The translations under genes and the position numbers were made by a program. A stretch of 64,000 bases of DNA from Oscillospiraceae bacterium (GTDB lineage Bacteria > Bacillota > Clostridia > Oscillospirales > Oscillospiraceae), in the NCBI GenBank assembly GCA_015068035.1, contig SVLI01000002.1, forward strand, positions 62,001-126,000, written 5' to 3'. This document shows positions 1 to 7,932 of this stretch, piece by piece. Below the pieces are notes generated by a model. The model had not been told where the DNA came from. It ran no database searches and saw nothing but the letters and a program-made list of their open reading frames with translations. Numbering within the stretch: the first letter of the stretch is position 1; each line of letters opens with the position of its first letter.

Positions 1-1
1 G

Positions 2-592
2 GCCGCCGGCTGCACAGGCGAAGAGGGCAAGCCCAACGCCATGGTCTTGGGCTATGGCCCCATGTTCTGCGGCCAGCAGACGGATGACGGTCTGGTCTAT
101 GTGCCCAACGGCGACCTTGTCGGAGAACAGACGCCGCCGACATTCTTCCACCATGCGCGGCAGGACAAGCTGGTTTCCGTGTACCAGACCATTTCCATGC
201 TGGATGCATTTGAGAAGGCGCAGCGCCCCTATGGCTGCTACATCTCCAGCGTGGGTGATCACGGCGCAACCGGCAGCATCAACCGCACGTTGAATCCCGA
301 CGGAACCGTCGGCCCCTGCATGGACGACTGGTTCGATTGCTGCTGGCGCTTCCTGCAGAATCACCTTGGGCTTGAAAAGCTCCCGCAGCCCGCGCCCATG
401 ATGTCGGTGGCACCCGGCGCCGACGGCGGAGACGCCGCCACGCCGCCTCCGATGCCCGCGTTTTCCCCGATGAAAGTGCCGGAGGGCAGCGCCCCCGTCA
501 CCCCGGCGGATATGCCGCTGGGCAAGCCCGGCAGCCTGCACATGCCCTTTAACATCGGCTTCTGGGACAAGGATTTCACCGTCTACGAATAA
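2..592 (+). CDS. alpha/beta hydrolase (acetyl-esterase-like), C-terminal part
   Basis: This reading frame is open to the left edge, so only the C-terminal ~196 residues are present. The segment PTFFHHARQDKLV followed ~35 residues later by SSVGDHG looks like the strand-8 acid and the catalytic-His loop of alpha/beta hydrolases of the BD-FAE/acetyl esterase kind, in which D and H complete a Ser-Asp-His triad. The nucleophile Ser would lie outside the window. The last ~80 residues are Pro/Gly/Met-rich and low-complexity (PAPMMSVAPGAD onward) and end in a conserved-looking FWDKDF segment. The substrate cannot be told. A hairpin follows the stop. The family call rests on the D/H loop only. Confidence 0.55.
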   Translation, partial: AAGCTGEEGKPNAMVLGYGPMFCGQQTDDGLVYVPNGDLVGEQTPPTFFHHARQDKLVSVYQTISMLDAFEKAQRPYGCYISSVGDHGATGSINRTLNPDGTVGPCMDDWFDCCWRFLQNHLGLEKLPQPAPMMSVAPGADGGDAATPPPMPAFSPMKVPEGSAPVTPADMPLGKPGSLHMPFNIGFWDKDFTVYE

Positions 593-617
593 ACGCTCCC
601 GCAAAAAACACAACAGC

Positions 618-650
618 AAAGCTCGGAAACCGCAGCCGTTTCCGGGCTTT
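618..650 (+). terminator. hairpin after the hydrolase gene
   Basis: A 13-bp stem (618-630 with 638-650, one G-T pair) starts 25 nt after the stop codon. The loop is 7 nt and only a short broken T tract follows. Confidence 0.5.
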
Positions 651-739
651 CGCTTTATCATAAAGACGAGATTTTATGTCCCGACACTCCCTTTTTTACA
701 TTTCCTTCCACATTTATCGGGCACAGATCAAGGTAAATC

Positions 740-768
740 TTGTTATTGCCGCGCAAAAGTTTTATACT
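740..768 (+). promoter_or_regulatory. sigma-A type promoter and ~150-nt leader before the U32 gene
   Basis: TTGTTA at 740-745 and TATACT at 763-768 are separated by 17 nt. The untranslated leader (about 775-923) has a small hairpin ATCGGC/GCCGAT at 787-806 but no riboswitch class I recognise. I see no convincing gene in the rest of 593-923. Confidence 0.55.
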
Positions 769-923
769 ACAAAAAAGGTGGCGGTGATCGGCACTCTGAC
801 GCCGATTCCTGCCAAAAACCGACCGACGCAGGTACCCGTGCGATGCCCGGCGAACAGACTGAAGCTGTCACGGAAGTGATGCGCAGCGCCGGCAGCACAA
901 CCTGTTAAACAAAGGAGACTTTT

Positions 924-2951
924 ATGGCTGAGATCCTCGCCCCCGCCGGGGGAATGGAACAGATTTATGCCGCCGTCCGCTGCGGTGCGGACGCGGTCTA
1001 TCTCGGTGCGCAGGGCTTCAACGCCCGCCGGAATGCAGCCAACTTCGATGAAGTCACGCTGCCACAGGCGGTGTCGTATTGCCATGCGCGCGGCGTAAAG
1101 GTCTATGTCACGGTCAACACCGTCATTCTGGACTCTGAGCTGCCCCGGCTTGAGCAGGAGGCGGATTTGATTGCCCGCTCCGGCGCAGATGCCGTCATCA
1201 TTCAGGATATGGCCGTGCTTGAGCTGTTCGCCTCGCGTTATCCAACGCTGGAGCGCTATGCCTCCACGCAGACCGCTGTGCACAATGTCGACGGTGCGCT
1301 GTTTTTGCGCGACCTCGGCTTTGACAGCATCGTCCTCGCCCGCGAGCTGACGCTTAAAGAGATGGAGCAGATCTGCTCGGCCGTCAAGATCAAAACAGAG
1401 GCTTTCGTTCACGGCGCACATTGCATGAGCGTTTCCGGGGCGTGCTACCTTTCGGCCATGATCGGCACGCGCAGCGGCAACCGCGGACTCTGCGCGCAGC
1501 CCTGCCGTCTCAACTGGAACAACGGCAAAAACGGCTATGCACTTTCGCTCAAGGACATGTCTCTTGTCCCGCACATTCCCGAGATGGACCGCATTGGTGT
1601 CACCTCGTTGAAAATTGAGGGCCGCATGAAGCGCCCCGAATACGTCGCAGCCGCGGTTACCGCCTGTCGCGACGCGCTGGCGGGCCGCCCCTATGATGTG
1701 GATACGCTGCGCGCCGTCTTTTCACGCAGCGGCTTTTCTGACGGTTATCTCCTCGGTCGGCGCGACGCAGCGATGTTTGGCGCGCGAACCAAGGAGGATG
1801 TGGGACTCGCGCAAAAGGTTCTGGGTGAGCTTGCCGGACTTTATCGCGCCGAAACGCCGCTTATCCCGCTCGAAGGGCATTTTCAAATGGATGAGAGCGG
1901 CTCCTCGCTGCGCGTGTGCGACGGCAAACACAGCATCGAAGTAGCGGGCCCTGTTCCGGAGAAAGCACTAAGCCGCCCGACGGATGCTGCAATCGCAGAA
2001 AAGAACCTCAAAAAAACCGGCGGCACGCCGTTTTATTTTACCGAGCTCAGCCATGAGATCGCGCCGGGGCTGATGCTGCCGGTGTCTGCGCTCAACAACC
2101 TGCGGCGCAGCGCGCTGGATGCGCTGCTCGAGGAGCGGGGCCGGATCACCGCGCACGAAGCCGAGCCCTTTGCATTCAAGCCGATCAAGCCCTATTCCGC
2201 TGAGGGTGAGCCCAAGCTCTGGGCACGCTTCTTCCGCGCAGAACAGCTCGTTTGTGTGGACAAATTTGAAAAGATTCTCCTGCCGCTTCGGGAGATAAGC
2301 GCGGAGCTGATTTCCCGCCTCGGCAATCAGCTCGTGGCGGAGCTGCCCGCCGTCTTGTTCCCAGAGGACGAGAAAGAAAACGCCGCGCGTCTGTCCGGGC
2401 TTGCCAAGGCCGGGCTGCGGGAGGTATATACCGACAACATTTACGGCATCGAGCTTGGCCGGCGGCTTGGCCTCACCGTGCGCGGCGGCGCTTGCCTGAA
2501 CATCACCAACACCGAGGCGCTTCGCAGCGCAGAACGCTGCGGTCTTGCAAGCGCAACCATCTCGTTTGAAGTCAGCATGCAGAAGATCAAAGCCCTCGGC
2601 GGAAAGCTGCCGCGTGGCATTCTGGCCTATGGACGTGCGCCGCTCATGCGGCTGCGCAACTGCCCCCTCCGCGCCGGAATCGGCTGTGAAAACTGCCGTG
2701 GCCGCGCCCATCTTACCGACCGGCTCGGCGTTGCGTTTCCGGTTGAATGTGCCGAACGGCGCTACACCACGCTGCTCAACTCGGTGCCGCTGCACATCGC
2801 CGAACGCGACACGCGCGGGCTTGATTATCAGCTGCTCTGGTTCACTTCGGAGAGTCGGGAGCGCTGCATGGAGATCGTTTCGGATTTCCTGCTGGGCAAA
2901 AAATCCAACGAACCGCGCACCGGCGGACTCTACTACCGCGATCTGCTGTAA
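924..2951 (+). CDS. U32 family peptidase (collagenase-like)
   Basis: The protein has 675 residues and starts at an ATG behind AAAGGAG. It opens with LAPAGGMEQIYAAVRCGADA, the TIM-barrel start typical of U32 proteins (YhbU/YrrO/RlhA group). It carries the U32 signature around residues 160-195: FVHGAHCMSVSGACYLS, then NRGLCAQPCR, with the cysteines probably binding a cluster or metal. The long C-terminal half, ending with the Cys-rich NCPLRAGIGCENCRG near residue 590, matches the large clostridial form. Some family members modify 23S rRNA or tRNA instead of cutting protein, so peptidase activity should not be assumed. The metallo-hydrolase gene begins 26 nt downstream and is probably co-transcribed. 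Confidence 0.85.
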   Translation: MAEILAPAGGMEQIYAAVRCGADAVYLGAQGFNARRNAANFDEVTLPQAVSYCHARGVKVYVTVNTVILDSELPRLEQEADLIARSGADAVIIQDMAVLELFASRYPTLERYASTQTAVHNVDGALFLRDLGFDSIVLARELTLKEMEQICSAVKIKTEAFVHGAHCMSVSGACYLSAMIGTRSGNRGLCAQPCRLNWNNGKNGYALSLKDMSLVPHIPEMDRIGVTSLKIEGRMKRPEYVAAAVTACRDALAGRPYDVDTLRAVFSRSGFSDGYLLGRRDAAMFGARTKEDVGLAQKVLGELAGLYRAETPLIPLEGHFQMDESGSSLRVCDGKHSIEVAGPVPEKALSRPTDAAIAEKNLKKTGGTPFYFTELSHEIAPGLMLPVSALNNLRRSALDALLEERGRITAHEAEPFAFKPIKPYSAEGEPKLWARFFRAEQLVCVDKFEKILLPLREISAELISRLGNQLVAELPAVLFPEDEKENAARLSGLAKAGLREVYTDNIYGIELGRRLGLTVRGGACLNITNTEALRSAERCGLASATISFEVSMQKIKALGGKLPRGILAYGRAPLMRLRNCPLRAGIGCENCRGRAHLTDRLGVAFPVECAERRYTTLLNSVPLHIAERDTRGLDYQLLWFTSESRERCMEIVSDFLLGKKSNEPRTGGLYYRDLL

Positions 2952-2977
2952 GCAGTTATTTTCAGGAGAACTTGCAC

Positions 2978-3766
2978 ATGAAGCTCACTTGGCTCGGCAC
3001 GGCATCCGTGCTTTTGGAACTGGGCAAAACGAAGCTGCTGTTTGACCCGTATCTGCGCAAACGCGGGAAGGACCTGCCGCCGTTTCCGCTCGATGCGCTC
3101 CGCGGCGTGACCGCAATTTTCATCACCCATCCCCACTTCGATCATTTTGCCGACACGAAGGAAATCATGGCCGCCTGCGAAGCGCCCGTATACGTCAACC
3201 GCCGCGGCACAGAGCTTGCCGAGGCGCAGGGCTTTGCCTCATCGCAGCTGCGCTGCCTCTCGCCGGACGACACGCTCACATTCGGCGCTTTCACCGTCAC
3301 GGCGCGCCTAAGCCGTCACGTTGAATTTGACCGGAAACTCATTGCAAGCGTCTACGCCCGGGCGCTCCTCCCCTGGAATACCCGCGCGGGACTGCACTTT
3401 CAAAAGCTCAACAATCTCTATGAGATCGACAAGGAAACTGACGTTTTGGCCTATGAAATCACCGTGCAGGGCAAGCGCATTCTCCTTTTGGGCACGGCCG
3501 GTTATCGGGAGGAACTTTCCTGTCCGTCCGGCGTTGATCTAATGATCTATCCCTATCAGGGGCGCAGCGATCTGTCCACCTATTCCCTACAGTTTTTGGA
3601 GCGTTACCGCCCCCGGAAAGTCTTTTTGGATCATTTCGATAACGCGTTTCCGCCGGTCTCACAGCGGATCGACTGCCGGGAATTTGTCCAACTCGCCGGG
3701 GAGCTGTATCCACAGACCGAAATCACGGTTCCGGAGGCTTTGGTGCCCTACGAGATTTTCGGATAG
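2978..3766 (+). CDS. MBL-fold metallo-hydrolase
   Basis: The protein has 262 residues. The ATG at 2978 lies 9 nt after AGGAG and is preferred to an in-frame TTG at 2972, which sits too close to that site. The N-terminus MKLTWLGTASVLLELG is the usual first strand pair of the metallo-beta-lactamase fold (UlaG-like branch). THPHFDHFAD near residue 48 is the HxHxDH dinuclear-metal motif. Later histidines (RLSRHVEFD, LDHFD) fit the remaining ligands. There is no signal peptide, so it acts in the cytoplasm. It follows the U32 gene closely and shares its transcript. The substrate is unknown. Confidence 0.85.
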   Translation: MKLTWLGTASVLLELGKTKLLFDPYLRKRGKDLPPFPLDALRGVTAIFITHPHFDHFADTKEIMAACEAPVYVNRRGTELAEAQGFASSQLRCLSPDDTLTFGAFTVTARLSRHVEFDRKLIASVYARALLPWNTRAGLHFQKLNNLYEIDKETDVLAYEITVQGKRILLLGTAGYREELSCPSGVDLMIYPYQGRSDLSTYSLQFLERYRPRKVFLDHFDNAFPPVSQRIDCREFVQLAGELYPQTEITVPEALVPYEIFG

Positions 3767-3899
3767 AATCCGCAATGTCGTCGCAGGAAGCCGCGATATA
3801 ACAGGTTTTTTCGGCATATTTTTCGTGCTATGCATAAACTTATAACACTTTTATCCAAAGCGCGGTGCAACAAAGGGCTTCTTTTCGTTGTTTTTCCTC

Positions 3900-3928
3900 T
3901 TTCTGCATGGGTCAATGCGTGCTATAAT
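3900..3928 (+). promoter_or_regulatory. extended -10 promoter of the antiporter gene
   Basis: TGC-TATAAT (TATAAT at 3923-3928) is a consensus extended -10, with only a weak TTTCTG about 17 nt upstream. Between it and the start codon is a GC-rich imperfect hairpin followed by TTTTTT just before the ribosome site. Confidence 0.55.
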
Positions 3929-4006
3929 ACAGTGCTCCCAAATCAAAGCGTGCCGGTCGGCAAACCGCCGGACAGCCGCTGTGTTTTTTGAAAGGAATTC
4001 ACAATT

Positions 4007-5314
4007 ATGCTGCATTTGCTGCTGATTGCTTTCGCCCTGCTCTGCGGGCTGCTCATGACGCGTTTGATGAGCCGTTTTCGTCTGCCGGACGTCACCGCTT
4101 ATCTGGTGGCGGGCGTTCTGATCGGGCCGTGCTGCCTGGGCGCGCTGGGTCTCGGCTTCACCAGTTTTGAACAGGTGGAGGGTATGGGCCTGATCACCGA
4201 TGTGGCGCTGGGCTTCATCGCCTTTGCCATCGGCCACGAGTTCCGCCTCTCCAGCCTGAAAAAGACCGGACGGCAGGCCATTATCATCGGCATTCTTCAG
4301 GCCGTCATCGCCACGCTCTTCGTGGATGCCGCGTTGATCGCGCTTCATTTCCTGCGCCCCGACCTCATCAGCATCCCCGCTGCGCTCACGCTGGGCGCCA
4401 TCGCCGCTGCAACCGCGCCGGCTGCCACGCTGATGGTGGTGCGCCAGTACAAGGCCAAGGGCGCCGTTACCGACGTGCTGCTCCCCGTGGTGGCGCTGGA
4501 CGATGTTGTAGGCCTTGTTGTGTTTGCCGTTTCTTTCGGCGCGGCGCAGGCCATGACCAACGGCAGCACGCAGCTTTCCGTTTTGCTGGTGCAGCCGCTG
4601 CTCGAGATCGTCGCTTCCCTGCTGCTCGGCGGCATCGTTGCGCTGATCCTTACCTTCCTGGAGCGGTTCTTCAACTCCAACCGCAACCGCAACGCACTGG
4701 TGATCATGGCGGTTCTGACTGCGGTGGCGGTTGCTCAGTGCAGCTTCCCCATTGGCCGCTTCACCGTTGCTTTCTCCCCGCTGCTGGTGTGCATGATGCT
4801 CGGCACGGTGTTCTGCAACTTCTGCCCGCTCTCGGAAGAACTGATGGACATTGCAGACAAGTGGTCCGCGCCGGTGCTGACACTTTTCTTCGTTCTGAGC
4901 GGCGCTGCGCTGCAGCTGGACGTTTTTGCCAACCTGGCCGTGGTCGCCGTGGGTGTGCTTTACATTCTGTTTCGATCCGTCGGCAAAATCCTCGGCGCCC
5001 GCTGGAGTGCCGGCCTTGCAAAAAGTGACCCCATGGTGCGCCGCTACCTGGGCATCACGCTGCTGCCCCAGGCAGGCGTGGCGCTCGGCATGTGCGCAAC
5101 CGCTGCCAAGGGACTGGGCGCAGACGGAGCTTTTGTGCGCAACATTGTTCTCTTCGGCGTGCTGATCTATGAGATCGTCGGCCCCTCCCTTGCCAAAATG
5201 GCGCTTACCAAAGCCGGAGACATTCAGGAGAAGAGCAAGGATGTTCTCAACCGCCGTGAGGCAAAGCTTTCTGCCGTTACAAAGCCCATGCCCAAGCGCC
5301 ATCATGGCCGCTGA
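4007..5314 (+). CDS. cation:proton antiporter, CPA2 family
   Basis: The protein has 435 residues and about 12 hydrophobic segments starting directly at the N-terminus (MLHLLLIAFALLCGLL). RFRLPDVTAYLVAGVLIGP is typical of the first re-entrant repeat of Kef/NhaP-type CPA2 antiporters. ALDDVVGLVVFAV near residue 165 holds the paired Asp region expected in the ion site. The C-terminus has a short charged tail without a TrkA-N (RCK) nucleotide-binding domain, unlike KefB/KefC. It should exchange K+ or Na+ for protons across the cytoplasmic membrane. GAAAGGAATTC supplies the ribosome site. The gene stands alone with its own promoter and terminator. Confidence 0.85.
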   Translation: MLHLLLIAFALLCGLLMTRLMSRFRLPDVTAYLVAGVLIGPCCLGALGLGFTSFEQVEGMGLITDVALGFIAFAIGHEFRLSSLKKTGRQAIIIGILQAVIATLFVDAALIALHFLRPDLISIPAALTLGAIAAATAPAATLMVVRQYKAKGAVTDVLLPVVALDDVVGLVVFAVSFGAAQAMTNGSTQLSVLLVQPLLEIVASLLLGGIVALILTFLERFFNSNRNRNALVIMAVLTAVAVAQCSFPIGRFTVAFSPLLVCMMLGTVFCNFCPLSEELMDIADKWSAPVLTLFFVLSGAALQLDVFANLAVVAVGVLYILFRSVGKILGARWSAGLAKSDPMVRRYLGITLLPQAGVALGMCATAAKGLGADGAFVRNIVLFGVLIYEIVGPSLAKMALTKAGDIQEKSKDVLNRREAKLSAVTKPMPKRHHGR

Positions 5315-5412
5315 GCAAAAAGGTCACAAGTTAGATACATAATGCCGCTTCCACCGAAAGTCGCAATCGAATTTTGCTTTGCTTCGGAAAAGCTCGGCTT
5401 CCCTGTCTACCC

Positions 5413-5446
5413 CACCGCCCGATACCGTATCGGGCGGTGTTTTTTC
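5413..5446 (+). terminator. strong intrinsic terminator of the antiporter gene
   Basis: A perfect 12-bp stem (5413-5424 with 5428-5439) with a 3-nt loop is followed by TTTTTT. Confidence 0.92.
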
Positions 5447-5573
5447 GTTTAACGGCTGCGTTCCGTCAAAATGACTCTGTGTCGCCAACAATGAGCCGCA
5501 TTTTGCGCCGTTTTCCGTCATGGAACAGGCGAAATTTGTCTGCAAAAGCCCCTTGTTTTCCGAATAAAAATTC

Positions 5574-5602
5574 TTGGCTTCCGGAGAAAAATGCTGTATA
5601 AT
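5574..5602 (+). promoter_or_regulatory. promoter of the NuoE/NuoF/GltD-like operon
   Basis: TTGGCT at 5574-5579, a 17-nt spacer, and a consensus TATAAT at 5597-5602 with TG directly in front. Confidence 0.7.
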
Positions 5603-5671
5603 AATAAATTGGCTGAATGCACAGAAAAATTTATTCTCCCCCACCACATGCGAAAAGAAAGGAACAGCAAC

Positions 5672-6166
5672 ATGTGTGAGTGTCAGAAAAACAAGGTCGA
5701 TCTGACGCTGCTGGAACCCACGCTGGCGGAATACGCCAATGTGAAAGGCAGCTTGATTACCATACTGCAGCATACGCAGGAGATTTACGGTTACATCCCC
5801 ACCGACGCGGTCTATCATATCGCGGAGCGCACGGGCGAGACTCCCGCAAAGATCATGGGTGTGGCCACTTTTTATTCCCAGTTCCGCTTTACGGCGGTCG
5901 GAAAATACCTCATCCTTCTCTGCAAAGGCACCGCCTGCTACGTCAACGGCGCGGACCGCATTGCGGAGGCCATTCACGACGAGCTTGGCATCCGCGACGG
6001 CGAAACCACGGAGGACGGCCTGTTTTCCCTGAGTCTTGTGAGCTGCCTTGGCTGCTGCTCGCTGGCGCCGGTGATGATGATTAACGAAAAGACCTACGGC
6101 TCTCTCACGCCGGACAAGGTCCGTCAGATCCTGCGGGATCTGCGAAAGGAGGCGCAGCAGGCATGA
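5672..6166 (+). CDS. NuoE-like [2Fe-2S] subunit of a flavin-based electron-bifurcating complex
   Basis: The protein has 164 residues. The start is the ATG at 5672, 8 nt after AAAGAAAGGA; longer in-frame starts overlap the promoter. It is a thioredoxin-fold 2Fe-2S protein with cysteines C84 and C89 (CKGTAC) and C125 and C129 (CLGCC) in the NuoE spacing. In NuoE/HydC-type subunits this cluster passes electrons to or from the flavin subunit encoded next. The stop codon overlaps the next start as ATGA, so the two are translationally coupled. With no other complex I genes nearby, respiratory complex I is unlikely. See the two following genes for the complex. Confidence 0.9.
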   Translation: MCECQKNKVDLTLLEPTLAEYANVKGSLITILQHTQEIYGYIPTDAVYHIAERTGETPAKIMGVATFYSQFRFTAVGKYLILLCKGTACYVNGADRIAEAIHDELGIRDGETTEDGLFSLSLVSCLGCCSLAPVMMINEKTYGSLTPDKVRQILRDLRKEAQQA

Positions 6167-7920
6167 GTGTACGTATTGTTGTCGGACAGGGCAGCTGCGG
6201 TCTGGCTGCCGGCGCAGCCGACGTCTATGCCGCAATCGAACAGCTTTTGGATGCTTCCACCCCGGCCACGCTGGGCATCACCGGCTGCATCGGCCTGTGT
6301 TATTTGGAACCGATCGTAGACATCTATGATGCACAGGGCGCGCTGCACCGCTGCGTTCGGGTGAAGCCCGAGGATGCGCAGGCCATCGCCGATGCCGTGC
6401 GCACGCAGGATTACAGCCTTCTGGGCGCACTTCTCATCGAAAAAGAGGACGAAGCGTTCCTCACGAAGCAGACGCGCATTGCGCTGCGTCACTGCGGCGT
6501 GATCGACCCGGAGAGCATTGAGGATTATATCGCGCACGACGGCTATCAGGCGCTGGAAAAGGTTTTGAAAACGATGACGCCGGAGCAGGTGATCGAGGAG
6601 ATCAAAATCTCCGGCCTTGCCGGACGCGGCGGCGCCGGCTTCCCGACCTGGTTTAAGTGGAACGCCGCGCGCAGCAGCGCCGGCGAGGAAAAATATCTGA
6701 TCTGCAACGCCGACGAGGGCGACCCCGGCGCGTTTATGGATCGCGCGGTTCTCGAATCCGACCCCCACAACCTCATTGAAGGCATGCTCATCGCCGCTTA
6801 CGCCATGGGCGCGCGGGAGGCCGTTGTCTACGTCCGCGCCGAGTATCCGCTCGCCATCGTCCGCCTCAGCGCCGCCATCGATGCATCGCGAGAACGCGGC
6901 TATCTCGGAGATCACATTCTGGGTACGGATTTCTCCTGCAGCATCCGCATCAAGGCCGGCGCGGGCGCTTTTGTCTGCGGCGAGGAAACCGCCCTCATCG
7001 AATCGCTCGAGGGCAACCGCGGCATGCCCCGGCTCAAGCCCCCTTTCCCCGCAGAATCGGGCTACTGGCAGAAGCCCAGCAACATCAATAACGTGGAAAC
7101 CTTCGCCAACGTCAGCTGGATTCTTCTCAACGGCGGCCCGGCTTTTGCCGCTATGGGCACAGAAAACAGCAAGGGCACCAAGGTCTTTGCCGTTACCGGC
7201 AAGGTGCGTCGCGGCGGCCTCGTGGAAATCCCCATGGGCAAAACGCTGCGCGATGTGATCTTTGACATCGCCGGCGGCATTCGGGACGGCCGCGAATTCA
7301 AGGCCGTGCAGCTCGGCGGTCCCTCCGGCGGCTGCGTGCCCGCCGCGCTGCTTGACACCGTGATCGACTACAAAAACCTCAGCGCAACCGGCGCGATCAT
7401 GGGCTCCGGCGGCATGGTCGTGATGGACGACACCACCTGCATGGTGGGCATCGCCAAATTCTTCCTGGAATTCACCACCAAGGAGTCCTGCGGAAAGTGC
7501 GTACACTGCCGCATCGGCACCAAGCGGCTGAGCGAGATTCTCGAGCGCATCGTCAGCGGCAACGGCCGCGAGGGCGATGTGGAGCTGCTTGAAGAGCTCT
7601 GCAGCAGCGTTAAGGACGGCGCGCTTTGCGGCCTTGGCCAGACCGCGCCCAACCCCATCCTGACCACCATCCGCTATTTCCGAAACGAGTATGACGCACA
7701 CATCCGCGAAAAGAAGTGCCCTGCCGGACAGTGCAAGCCGCTTCTGACCTATGCGATCGACGCGGAAAAATGCATCGGCTGCGGCGCCTGCGCGCGCAAG
7801 TGCCCGGTCGGCGCCATCTCCGGCGAGCTGAAAAAGCCGCACACGGTCGATGCGGAGAAGTGCATCCGCTGCGGTTCGTGCCAGAGCGCCTGCCGCTTCG
7901 GCGCGGTGCGGGTAGACTGA
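6163..7920 (+). CDS. NuoF/HydB-like NADH-binding flavin and iron-sulfur subunit
   Basis: The protein has 585 residues. Domains in order: an N-terminal thioredoxin-like 2Fe-2S region (C12, then CIGLC near 42-46); the NADH loop GRGGAGFPTWFKW near 155; the FMN segment NADEGDPGAFMDR near 180; CGEETALIESLEGNRG near 270; the N3-type 4Fe-4S motif SCGKCVHCRIGTKR near 445; and two ferredoxin-type 4Fe-4S motifs at the C-terminus (CIGCGACARKCPVGAI and CIRCGSCQSACRFG). The extra N- and C-terminal clusters are features of hydrogenase HydB and related bifurcating enzymes, not of respiratory NuoF. It should oxidise or reduce NAD(H) at FMN. It overlaps the NuoE-like gene by 4 nt and is followed after 12 nt by the third subunit. 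Confidence 0.92.
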   Translation: MSVRIVVGQGSCGLAAGAADVYAAIEQLLDASTPATLGITGCIGLCYLEPIVDIYDAQGALHRCVRVKPEDAQAIADAVRTQDYSLLGALLIEKEDEAFLTKQTRIALRHCGVIDPESIEDYIAHDGYQALEKVLKTMTPEQVIEEIKISGLAGRGGAGFPTWFKWNAARSSAGEEKYLICNADEGDPGAFMDRAVLESDPHNLIEGMLIAAYAMGAREAVVYVRAEYPLAIVRLSAAIDASRERGYLGDHILGTDFSCSIRIKAGAGAFVCGEETALIESLEGNRGMPRLKPPFPAESGYWQKPSNINNVETFANVSWILLNGGPAFAAMGTENSKGTKVFAVTGKVRRGGLVEIPMGKTLRDVIFDIAGGIRDGREFKAVQLGGPSGGCVPAALLDTVIDYKNLSATGAIMGSGGMVVMDDTTCMVGIAKFFLEFTTKESCGKCVHCRIGTKRLSEILERIVSGNGREGDVELLEELCSSVKDGALCGLGQTAPNPILTTIRYFRNEYDAHIREKKCPAGQCKPLLTYAIDAEKCIGCGACARKCPVGAISGELKKPHTVDAEKCIRCGSCQSACRFGAVRVD

Positions 7921-7932
7921 GGAGGTGCGAAA

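Noticed and set aside
676-879. Possible 67-residue gene in the U32 leader
   Set aside because: It spans the predicted promoter and has no ribosome site or recognisable protein features.
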